Program-made: the position numbers and the translations under genes
Notes under the pieces: generated by a model
The model's database searches: none
Seen by the model: the letters and a program-made list of their open reading frames with translations, nothing else
What the model was told of the DNA's origin: nothing
DNA from: Lineus longissimus
Taxonomy: Eukaryota > Nemertea > Pilidiophora > Heteronemertea > Lineidae
Length of the DNA: 64,000 bases
Assembly (NCBI RefSeq): GCF_910592395.1
Contig: NC_088309.1
Location: 2,420,501-2,484,500 of the forward strand
Reading direction: 5' to 3'
Shown: positions 21,250-33,100 of the stretch, one piece after another
Layout of the letters: each line of letters begins with the position of its first letter
Numbering within the stretch: position 1 is the first letter of the stretch

Positions 21250-23985
21250 GTCCATATGAGATTGTATTCTTCTGTCTTTGCAGACAGCTCTACTGCAAGA
21301 GCAGGCCTAGATTTTTGGTATCGGGAGGTTCTTCAACCGAAGGAGGGTCAAGTTTGGAGGCAAGCTACAAGGTTAAAATAGATATTAGTTTGTAAAGTGA
21401 AAAAGTTTGAAAGTTTGTGAAATTGTATCCTTCTATCTTTGCAGAAAGTTCTACTGGAAGAGCAGGCCTAGGGCAGGCAAAGATTTCTGGTATCGGGAGG
21501 TTCTTCAACCGAAGGAGGGTCTATTTTGGAGGCAAGCTACAAGGTTAGAATAGATATTAGTTTGTAAAGTGAAAAAGTTTGAAAGTTTATGAAATTGTAC
21601 CCTTCTATCTTTGCAGAAAGTTCCACTGGAAGAGCAGGCCTAGATATCTGGTATCGGGAGGTTCTTCAACCGGAGGAGGGTCAAGTTTGGAGGCAAGCTA
21701 CAAGGTAAGAATAGATATTAGTTTGTAAAGTGAAAAAGTTTGAAAGTTTGTGAAATTGTATCCTTCTATCTTTGCAGACAGTTCAACTGGAAGTGCAGGC
21801 CTAGATATCTGGTATCGGGAGGTTCTTCAACCGAAGGAGGGTCTAGTTTGGAGGCAAGCCACAAGGTTAGAATAGATATTAGTTTGTAAAGTGAAAAAGT
21901 TTGAAAGTTTATGAAATTGTACCCTTCTATCTTTGCAGAAAGTTCTACTGGAAGAGCAGGCCTAGATATCTGGTATCGGGAGGTTCTTCAACCGGAGGAG
22001 GGTCTAGTTTGGAGGCAAGCCACAAGGTTAGAATAGATATTAGTTTGTAAAGTGAAAAAGTTTGAAAGTTTATGAGATTGTATCCTTCTATCTTTGCAGA
22101 AAGTTCTACTGGAAGAGCAGGCCTAGTTTTTTGGTATCGGGAGGTTCTTCAACCGAGGGAGGGTCTAGTTTGGAGGAAAGCTACAAGGTTAGAATAGACA
22201 TTAGTTTGTAAAGTGAAAATGTTTGAAAGTTTATGAAATTGTACCCTTCTATCTTTGTAGACAGTTCTACTGGAAGAGCAGGCCTAGATATCTGGTATCA
22301 GGAGGTTCTTCAACCGGAGGAGGGTCTAGTTTGGAGGCAAGCCACAAGGTTAGAATAGATATTAGTTTGTAAAGTGAAAAAGTTTGAAAGTTAATGAAAT
22401 TGTATCCTTCTATCTTTGCAGAAAGTTCTACTGGAAGAGCAGGCCTAGTGCAGGCAAAGATTTCTGGTATCGGGAGGTTCTTCAACCGAAGGAGGGTCTA
22501 GTTTGGAGGCAAGCCACAAGGTTAGAATAGATATTAGTTTGTAAAGTGAAAAAGTTTGAAAGTTAATGAAATTGTATCCTTCTATCTTTGCAGAAAGTTC
22601 TACTGGAAGAGCAGGCCTAGTGCAGGCAAAGATTTCTGGTATGGGGAGGTTCTTCAACCGAAGGAGGGTCTAGTTTGGAGGCAAGCCACAAGGTTAGAAT
22701 AGATATTAGTTTGTAAAGTGAAAAAGTTTGAAAGTTTATGAAATTGTATCCTTCTATCTTTGCAGAAAGTTCTACTGGAAGAGCAGGCCTTGATATCTGG
22801 TATCGGGAGGTTCTTCAACCTGAGGAGGGTGGAGTTTGGAGGCAAGCCACAAGGTTAGAATAGATATTAGTTTGTAAAGTGAAAAAGTTTGAAAGTTTGT
22901 GAAATTGTATCCTTCTATCTTTGCAGGCAGTTCAACTGGAAGTGCAGGCCTAGTGCAGGCAAAGATTTCTGGTATCGGGAGGTTCTTCAAACGGAGGAGG
23001 GTCTAGTTTGGAGGCAAGCCACAAGGTTAAAATAGATATCAGTTTGTAAAGTGAAAAAGTTTGAATGTTTATGAAATTGTACCCTTCTATCTTTGCAGAA
23101 AGTTCAACTGGAAGAGCAGGCCTAGATATCTGGTATCAGGAGGTTCTTCAACCGAAGGAGGGTCTAGTTTGGAGGCAAGCCACAAGGTTAGAATAGATAT
23201 TAGTTTGTAAAGTGAAAAAGTTTGAAAGTTAATGAAATTGTATCCTTCTATCTTTGCAGAAAGTTCTACTGGAAGAGCAGGCCTAGTGCAGGCAAAGATT
23301 TCTGGTATCGGGAGGTTCTTCAACCGAAGGAGGGTCTAGTTTGGAGGCAAGCCACAAGGTTAGAATAGATATTAGTTTGTAAAGTGAAAAAGTTTGAAAG
23401 TTTATGAAATTGTATCCTTCTATCTTTGCAGAAAGTTCTACTGGAAGAGCAGGCCTTGATATCTGGTATCGGGAGGTTCTTCAACCTGAGGAGGGTGGAG
23501 TTTGGAGGCAAGCCACAAGGTTAGAATAGATATTAGTTTGTAAAGTGAAAAAGTTTGAAAGTTTGTGAAATTGTATCCTTCTATCTTTGCAGGCAGTTCA
23601 ACTGGAAGTGCAGGCCTAGTGCAGGCAAAGATTTCTGGTATCGGGAGGTTCTTCAAACGGAGGAGGGTCTAGTTTGGAGGCAAGCCACAAGGTTAAAATA
23701 GATATCAGTTTGTAAAGTGAAAAAGTTTGAATGTTTATGAAATTGTACCCTTCTATCTTTGCAGAAAGTTCAACTGGAAGAGCAGGCCTAGATATCTGGT
23801 ATCAGGAGGTTCTTCAACCGAAGGAGGGTCTAGTTTGGAGGCAAGTCACAAGGTTAGAATAGATATTAGTTTGTAAAGTGAAAAAGTTTGACAGTTGATG
23901 AGATTGTTTTCTTCTATCTTTGCAGACAGTTCAACTGGAAGTGCAGGCCTAGATATCAGGTATCGGGAGGTTTTTCTTTAGAATC
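21250..23985 (+). repeat. Array 1: 17 tandem units of 161 or 172 bp
   Basis: Units are aligned on ctttgcag at 21,283, 21,444, 21,616, 21,777, 21,938, 22,099, 22,260 (gtag), 22,421, 22,593, 22,765, 22,926, 23,098, 23,259, 23,431, 23,592, 23,764 and 23,925. Spacing is 161 bp, or 172 bp in six units that carry 11 extra bases (tgcaggcaaag-type). From 22,593 the order repeats exactly every 666 bp (172+161+172+161), a higher-order duplication. Each unit has a pyrimidine-rich acceptor-like block and ends with caaggttaga or caaggtaaga, which resembles a donor. No gene is called. Confidence 0.9.
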
Positions 23986-23989
23986 CCAT

Positions 23990-24155
23990 TTTTTAATCCC
24001 ACTTGCACGTTTTCTTTAGTAATGACTTTTATTTTATCCTGTATTGATGTTTTAATGTTTTATTATAAATTGTAAAGCGCTTAGAAGTTTTAACAACGTT
24101 AAGCGCTATACAAATTTTTTAATAATAATGATAATAACAATAATAATTAACAATC
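23990..24155 (+). mobile_element. 3' tail of an L2/CR1-like non-LTR element
   Basis: attgtaaagcgcttagaag, then aagcgctatacaaat, then an (AAT)n run is the typical 3' end of L2/CR1-clade LINEs and the SINEs that borrow their tails. The AGCGCTT/AAGCGCT pair forms the expected hairpin. It sits exactly at the boundary between array 1 and array 2. Confidence 0.6.
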
Positions 24156-24159
24156 AATA

Positions 24160-27100
24160 ATGAGAGGTTGCAAGTCTTGGTATTGTCGCTGCCCTTGGGA
24201 TGATAAGGAACGACCCTCCCAACCAACCTGAGGGAGAGCCTCAAGGTAAGAGTTGATCCTTGACTCAGCTTGGCCAAAAAAAGCGCAGATAGTATGCTAT
24301 TTTAATGCCATAAATTTTTCAACAAGGTTTAAGACCTCTTGCTCGGATTTGTGATTTTTTAGTAAGGTTTAAGACATCTTGCTCGGATTGGAGATTTTTC
24401 AGCAAGGTTTAAGACATCTTGCTAAGGATCGATTGAAATGCCTCATTCTGATTCCATATTTTATAGGTTCAACTGGTCTTTTAGGTGAGAGGTTGCAAGT
24501 CTCGGTATTGTCGCTGCCTTTGGGATGACAATGAACGACCCTCCCAACCAACCTGAGGGAGAGTCTCAAGGTTAGACCTGATCCTTGACTCAGCTTGGCA
24601 ACAAAATGGCGCAGACAGTCTGCTATTTTAATGCCATAGATTTTTTGGCAAGATTTAATACATCTTGCTCGGATTGGAGGTTTTTCTGCAAGGTTTAAGA
24701 CATCTTGCTAAGGATTGATTGAAATGCCTCATTCTGATTCCATATTTTATAGGTTCAACTAGTCTTTTAGGTGAGAGATTGCAAGTCCCGGTATTGTCGC
24801 TGCCTTTGGGATGACAATGAACGACCCTCCCAACCAACCTGAGGGAGAGCCTCAAGGTAAGACCTGATCCTTGACTCAGCTTGGCCACAAAATGGCGCAG
24901 ACAGTCTGCTATTTTAATGCCTTAAATTTTTCGGCAAGATTTAATACATCTTGCTCGGATTGGTGATTATTTAGCATGGTTTAAGACATCTTGCTAAGGA
25001 TTGATTGAAATGCCTCATTCTGATTCCATATTTTATAGGTTCAACTAGTCTTTTAGGTGAGAGGTTGCAAGTCTCGGTATTGGTGCTGCCTTTGAGATGA
25101 CAATGAACGACCCTCCCAGCCAACCTGAGGGAAAGCCTCAAGGTTAGACTCAACCCTTGACTCAGCTTGGCCACAAAAAGGCGCAGATAGTCTGCTATTT
25201 CAATGCCATAGAGTTTTTTGCAAGATTTAATATATCTTGCTCGGATTGGAGATTTTTCTGCAAGGTTTAAGACATCTTGCTAAGGATTGATTGAAATGCC
25301 TCATTCTGATTCCATATTTAATAGGTTCAACTAGTCTTTTAGGTGAGAGGTTGCAAGCCTCGGTATCATCACTGCCTTTGGGATGACAATGAACGACCCT
25401 CTTAACCAACCTGAGGGAGAGCCTCAAGGTAAGACCTGATCCTTAACTCAGCTTGGCCACAAAATGGCGCAGATAGTCTGCTATTTTAATGCCATAGATT
25501 TTTTGGCAAGATTTAATACATCTTGCTCAGATTGGAGATTTTTCGGCAAGGTTTAAGACATCTTGCTGAGGATTGATTGAAATGCCTCATTCTGATTCCA
25601 TATTTTGAAGGTTCAACTAGTCTTTTAGGTGAGAAGTTGCAAGTCTCGGTATTGTCGCTGCCTTTCGGGTGACGAAGAACGATCCTCCCAACCAACCTGA
25701 TGGAGAGTCTCAAGGTTAGACCTGATCCTTGACTCAGCTTGGCCACAAAACGGCACAGATAGTCTGCTATTTTAATGCCATAGATTTTTCGGCAAGATTT
25801 AATACATCTTGCTCGGATTGGAGATTTTTCTGCAAGGTTTAAGACATCTTGCTGAGGATTGATTGAAATGCCTCATTCTGATTCCATATTTTATAGGTTC
25901 AACTAGTCTTTTAGGTGAGAGGTTGCAAGTCTCGGTATCATCACTGCCTTTGGGATGACGAAGAACGATCCTCCCAACACACCTGAGGGAGAGCCTCAAG
26001 GTTAGACCTGATCCTTGACTCAGCTTAGCCACAAAATGGCACAGATAGTCTGCTGTTTTAATGCCATAGATTTTTCGGCAAGATTTAATACATCTTGCTC
26101 GGATTGGAGATTTTTCTGCAAGGTTTAAGACATCTTGCTAAGGATTGATTGAAATGCCTCATTCTGATTCCATATTTTATAGGTTCAACTAGTCTTTTAG
26201 GTGAGAGATTGCAAGTCTCGGTATCATCACTGCCTTTGGGATGGCGATGAACGACCCTCCCAACCAACCTGAGGGAGAGCCTCAAGGTTAGACCTGATAC
26301 TTGACTCAGCTTGGCCACAAAATGGTGCAGACAGTCTGCTATTCTAATGCCTTAAATTTTTCGGCAAGATTTAATACATCTTGCTCGGATTGGTGATTTT
26401 TTAGCAAGGTATAAGACATATTGCTAAGGATTGATTGAAATGCCTCATTCTGATTCCATATTTTTTAGGTTCAACTAGTCTTTTAGGTGAGAGGTTGCAA
26501 GTCTCGGTATTGGTGCTGCCTTTGGGATGACGAAGAACGACCCTCCCAACCAACCTGAGGGAGAGCCTCAAGGTTAGACCCAATCCTTGACTCAGCTTGG
26601 CCACAAAATGGCGCAGACAGTCTGCTATTTTAATGCCATAGATTTTGCAGCAAGATTTAATACATCTTGCTTGGATTGGAGATTTTTCTGCAAGTTTTAA
26701 GACATCTTGCTAAGGATTGATTGAAATGCCTCATTCTGATTCCATATTCTATAGGTTCAACTAGTCTTTTAGGTGAGAGGTTGCAAGTCTCGGTATTGTC
26801 GCTGCCTTTGACATGACAATGAACGACCCTCTGAACAAACCTGAGGGAGAGCCTCAAGGTAAGACCTGATCCTTGACTCAGCTTGGCCACAAAATGGCGC
26901 AGACAGTCTGCTATTTCAATGCCATAGATTTTTTGGCAAGATTTAATACATCTTGCTCGGATTGGAGATTTTTCTGCAAGGTTTAAGACATCTTGCTAAG
27001 GATTGATTGAAATGCCTCATTCTGATTCCATATTTTATAGGTTCAACTAGTCTTTTAGGTGAGAGGTTGCAAGTCTCGGTATCATCACTGACTTTGGGAT

Positions 27101-30100
27101 GACGAAGAACGACCCTCCCAACCAACCTGAGGGAGAGCCTCAAGGTTAGACCTGATCCTTGACTCAGCTTGGCCACAAAATGGCGCAGACAGTCTGCTAT
27201 TTCAATGCCATAGATTTTTCGGTAAGATTTAATACATCTTGCTCGGATTGGAGATTTTTCTGCAAGGTTTAAGACATCTTGCTAAGGATTGATTGAAATG
27301 CCTCATTCTGATTCCATATTTTATAGGTTCAACTAGTCTTTTAGGTGAGAGATTGCAAGTCTCGGTATTGTCGCTGCCTTTGGGATGACAATGAACGACC
27401 CTCCCAACCAACCTGAGGGAGAGCCTCAAGGTTAGACCTGATCCTTGACTCAGCTTGGCCACAAAACGGCACAGATAGTCTGCTATTTTAATGCCATAGA
27501 TTTTTCTGCAAGATTTAATACATCTTGCTCGGATTGGTGATTTTTTAGCAAGGTATAAGACATATTGCTAAGGATTGATTGAAATGCCTCATTCTGATTC
27601 CATATTTTTTAGGTTCAACTAGTCTTTTAGGTGAGAGGTTGCAAGTCTCGGTATTGGTGCTGCCTTTGGGATGACGAAGAACGACCCTCCCAACCAACCT
27701 GAGGGAGAGCCTCAAGGTTAGACCCAATCCTTGACTCAGCTTGGCCACAAAATGGCGCAGACAGTCTGCTATTTTAATGCCATAGATTTTGCGGCAAGAT
27801 TTAATACATCTTGCTTGGATTGGAGATTTTTCTGCAAGGTTTAAGACATCTTGCTAAGGATTGATTGAAATGCCTCATTCTGATTCCATATTTTATAGGT
27901 TCAACTAGTCTTTTAGGTGAGAGGTTGCAAGTCTCGGTATTGTCGCTGCCTTTGAGATGACAATGAACAACCCTCTGAACCAACCTGAGAGAGAGCCTCA
28001 AGGTGAGACCTGATCCTTGACTCAGCTTGGCCACAAAATGGCGCAGACAGTCTGCTATTTCAATGCCATAGATTTTTTGGCAAGATTTAATACATCTTGC
28101 TCGGATTGGAGATTTTTCTGCAAGGTTTAAGACATCTTGCTAAGGATTGATTGAAATGCCTCATTCTGATTCCATATTTTATAGGTTCAACTAGTCTTTT
28201 AGGTGAGAGGTTGCAAGTCTCGGTATCATCACTGACTTTGGGATGACGAAGAACGACCCTCCCAACCAACCTGAGGGAGAGCCTCAAGGTTAGACCTGAT
28301 CCTTGACTCAGCTTGGCCACAAAATGGCGCAGACAGTCTGCTATTTCAATGCCATAGATTTTTCGGTAAGATTTAATACATCTTGCTCGGATTGGAGATT
28401 TTTCTGCAAGGTTTAAGACATCTTGCTAAGGATTGATTGAAATGCCTCATTCTGATTCCATATTTTATAGGTTCAACTAGTCTTTTAGGTGAGAGATTGC
28501 AAGTCTCGGTATTGTCGCTGCCTTTGGGATGACAATGAACGACCCTCCCAACCAACCTGAGGGAGAGCCTCAAGGTTAGACCTGATCCTTGACTCAGCTT
28601 GGCCACAAAATGGCGCAGACAGTCTGCTATTTTAATGCCTGAAATTTTTCGGCAAGATTTAATACATCTTGCTCGGATTGGAGATTTTTCTGCAAGGTTT
28701 ATGACATCTTGTTAAGGATTGATTGAAATGCCTCATTCTGATTCCATATTTTGAAGGTTCAACTAGTCTTTTAGGTGAGAGGTTGCAAGTCTCGGTATCA
28801 TCACTGCCTTTGGGATGAGGAAGAACGACCCTCCCAACCAACCTGAGGGAGAGCCTCAACGTTAGACCTGATCCTTGACTCAGCTTGGCAACAAAATGGA
28901 GCAGACAGTCTGCTATTTTAATGTCATAGATTTTTCGGCAAGATTTAATACATCTTCTTCGGATTGGAGATTTTTCTGCAAGGTTTAAGACATCTTGCTA
29001 AGGATTGATTGAAATGCCTCATTCTGATTCCATATCTTATAGGTTCAACTAGTCTTTTAGGTGAGAGGTTGCAAGTCTCGGTATTGTCGCTGCCTTTGAG
29101 ATGACAATGAACGACCCTCTGAACCAACCTGAGGGAGAGCCTCAAGGTAAGACCTGATCCTTGACTCAGCTTGGCCACAAAATGGCGCAGACAGTCTGCT
29201 ATTTCAATGCCATAGATTTTTTGGCAAGATTTAATACATCTTGCTCGGATTGGAGATTTTTCTGCAAGGTTTAAGACATCTTGCTAAGGATTGATTGAAA
29301 TGCCTCATTCTGATTCCATATTTTATAGGTTCAACTAGTCTTTTAGGTGAGAGGTTGCAAGTCTCGGTAACATCACTGACTTTGGGATGACGAAGAACGA
29401 CCCTCCCAACCAACCTGAGGGAGAGCCTCAAGGTTAGACCTGATCCTTGACTCAGCTTGGCCACAAAATGGCGCAGACAGTCTGCTATTTCAATGCCATA
29501 GATCTTTCGGTAAGATTTAATACATCTTGCTCGGATTGGAGATTTTTCTGCAAGGTTTAAGACATCTTGCTAATGATTGATTGAAATGCCTCATCCTGAT
29601 TCCATATTTTATAGGTTCAACTAGTCTTTTAGGTGAGAGATTGCAAGTCTCGGTATTGTCGCTGCCTTTGGGATGACAATGAACGACCCTCCCAACCAAC
29701 CTGAGGGAGAGCCTCAAGGTTAGACCTGATCCTTGACTCAGCTTGGCCACAAAATGGCGCAGACAGTCTGCTATTTTAATGCCTGAAATTTTTCGGCAAG
29801 ATTTAATACATCTTGCTCGGATTGGAGATTTTTCTGCAAGGTTTATGACATCTTGTTAAGGATTGATTGAAATGCCTCATTCTGATTCCATATTTTGAAG
29901 GTTCAACTAGTCTTTTAGGTGAGAGGTTGCAAGTCTCGGTATCATCACTGCCTTTGGGATGAGGAAGAACGACCCTCCCAACCAACCTGAGGGAGAGCCT
30001 CAACGTTAGACCTGATCCTTGACTCAGCTTGGCAACAAAATGGAGCAGACAGTCTGCTATTTCAATGCCATAGATTTTTCGGCAAGATTTAATACATCTT

Positions 30101-33100
30101 GCTCGGATTGGAGATTTTTCTACAAGGTTTTAGACATATTGCTGAGGATTGATTGAAATGCCTCATTCTGATTCCATACGTTATAGGTTCAACTAGTCTT
30201 TTAGGTGAGAGGTTGCAAGCCTCGGTATCATCACTGCCTTTGGGATGACAATGAAAGACCCTCTTAACCAACCTGAGGGAGAGCCTCAAGGTAAGACCTG
30301 ATCCTTGACTCAGCTTGGCCACAAAATGGCGCAGACAGTCTGCTATTTCAATGCCATAGATTTTTCGGTAAGATTTAATACATCTTGCTCGGATTGGAGA
30401 TTTTTCTGCAAGGTTTAAGACATCTTGCTAAGGATTGATTGAGATGCCTCATTCTGATTCCATATTTTATAGGTTCAACTAGTCTTTTAGGTGAGAGGTT
30501 GCAAGTCTCGGTATTATCGCTGCCTTTGGGATGACGAAGAACGACCCTCCCAACCAACCTGAGGGAGAGCCTCAAGGTTAGACCTGATCCTTGACTCAGC
30601 TTGGCCACAAAATGGCGCAGACAGTCTGCTATTTCAATGCCATAGATTTTTCGGTAAGATTTAATACATCTTGCTCGGATTGGAGATTTTTCTGCAAGGT
30701 TTAAGACATCTTGCTAAGGATTGATTGAAATGCCTAATTCTGATTCCATATTTTGAAGGTTCAACTAGTCTTTTAGGTGAGAAATTGCAAGTCTCGGTAT
30801 CATCACTGCCTTTGAGATGACAATGAACGACCCTCCCAACCAACCTGAGGGAGAGCCTCAAGGTTAGACCTGATCCTTGACTCAGCTTGGCCACAAAATG
30901 GCGCAGACAGTCTGCTATTTTAATGCCTGAAATTTTTCGGCAAGATTTAATACATCTTGCTCGGATTGGAGATTTTTCTGCAAGGTTTATGACATCTTGT
31001 TAAGGATTGATTGAAATGCCTCATTCTGATTCCATATTTTGAAGGTTCAACTAGTCTTTTAGGTGAGAGGTTGCAAGTCTCGGTATCATCACTGCCTTTG
31101 GGATGAGGAAGAACGACCCTCCCAACCAACCTGAGGGAGAGCCTCAACGTTAGACCTGATCCTTGACTCAGCTTGGCAACAAAATGGAGCAGACAGTCTG
31201 CTATTTCAATGCCATAGATTTTTCGGCAAGATTTAATACATCTTGCTCGGATTGGAGATTTTTCTACAAGGTTTTAGACATCTTGCTGAGGATTGATTGA
31301 AATGCCTCATTCTGATTCCATACGTTATAGGTTCAACTAGTCTTTTAGGTGAGAGGTTGCAAGCCTCGGTATCATCACTGCCTTTGGGATGACAATGAAA
31401 GACCCTCTTAACCAACCTGAGGGAGAGCCTCAAGGTAAGACCTGATCCTTGACTCAGCTTGGCCACAAAATGGCGCAGACAGTCTGCTATTTCAATGCCA
31501 TAGATTTTTCGGTAAGATTTAATACATCTTGCTCGGATTGGAGATTTTTCTGCAAGGTTTAAGACATCTTGCTAAGGATTGATTGAGATGCCTCATTCTG
31601 ATTCCATATTTTATAGGTTCAACTAGTCTTTTAGGTGAGAGGTTGCAAGTCTCGGTATTATCGCTGCCTTTGGCATGACGAAGAACGACCCTCCCAACCA
31701 ACCTGAGGGAGAGCCTCAAGGTTAGACCTGATCCTTGACTCAGCTTGGCCACAAAATGGCGCAGACAGTCTCCTATTTCAATGCCATAGATTTTTCGGTA
31801 AGATTTAATACATCTTGCTCGGATTGGAGATTTTTCTGCAAGGTTTAAGACATCTTGCTAAGGATTGATTGAAATGCCTAATTCTGATTCCATATTTTGA
31901 AGGTTCAACTAGTCTTTTAGGTGAGAAATTGCAAGTCTCGGTATCATCACTGCCTTTGAGATGACAATGAACGACCCTCTTAACCAACCTGAGGGAGAGC
32001 CTCAAGCTTAGACCTGATCCTTGACTCAGCTTGGCCACAAAATGGCGCAGACAGTCTGCTATTTTAATGCCTGAAATTTTTCGGCAAGATTTAATACATC
32101 TTGCTCGGATTGGAGATTTTTCTGCAAGGTTTATGACATCTTGTTAAGGATTGATTGAAATGCCTTATTCTGATTCCATATTTTGAAGGTTCAACTAGTC
32201 TTTTAGGTGAGAGGTTGCAAGTCTCGGTATCATCACTGCCTTTGGGATGAGGAAGAACGACCCTCCCAACCAACCTGAGGGAGAGCCTCAACGTTAGACC
32301 TGATCCTTGACTCAGCTTGGCAACAAAATGGAGCAGACAGTCTGCTATTTCAATGCCATAGATTTTTCGGCAAGATTTAATACATCTTGCTCGGATTGGA
32401 GATTTTTCTGCAAGGTTTTAGACATCTTGCTGAGGATTGATTGAAATGCCTCATTCTGATTCCATACGTTATAGGTTCAACTAGTCTTTTAGGTGAGAGG
32501 TTGCAAGCCTCGGTATCATCACTGCCTTTGGGATGACAATGAACGACCCTCTTAACCAACCTGAGGGAGAGCCTCAAGGTAAGACCTGATCCTTGACTCA
32601 GCTTGGCCACAAAATGGCGCAGACAGTCTGCTATTTCAATGCCATAGATTTTTCGGTAAGATTTAATACATCTTGCTCGGATTGGAGATTTTTCTACAAG
32701 GTTTAAGACATCTTGCTAAGGATTGATTGAAATGCGTCATTCTGATTCCATATTTTGAAGGTTCAACTAGTCTTTTAGGTGAGAAATTGCAAGTCTCGGT
32801 ATCATCACTACCTTTGAGATGACAATGAACGACCCTCTTAACCAACCTGAGGGAGAGCCTCAAGGTTAGACTCGACCCTTGACTCAGCTTGGCCCCAAAA
32901 TGGCGCAGATAGTCTGCTATTTCAATGCCATAGATTTTTTGGCAAGATTTAATACATCTTGCTCGGATTGGAGATTTTTCTGCAAAGTTTAAGACATCTT
33001 GCTGAGGATTGATTGAAATGCCTCATTCTGATTCCATATTTTATAGGTTCAACTGGTCTTTTAGGTGAGAGGTTGAAAGTCTCGGTATCATCACTGACTT

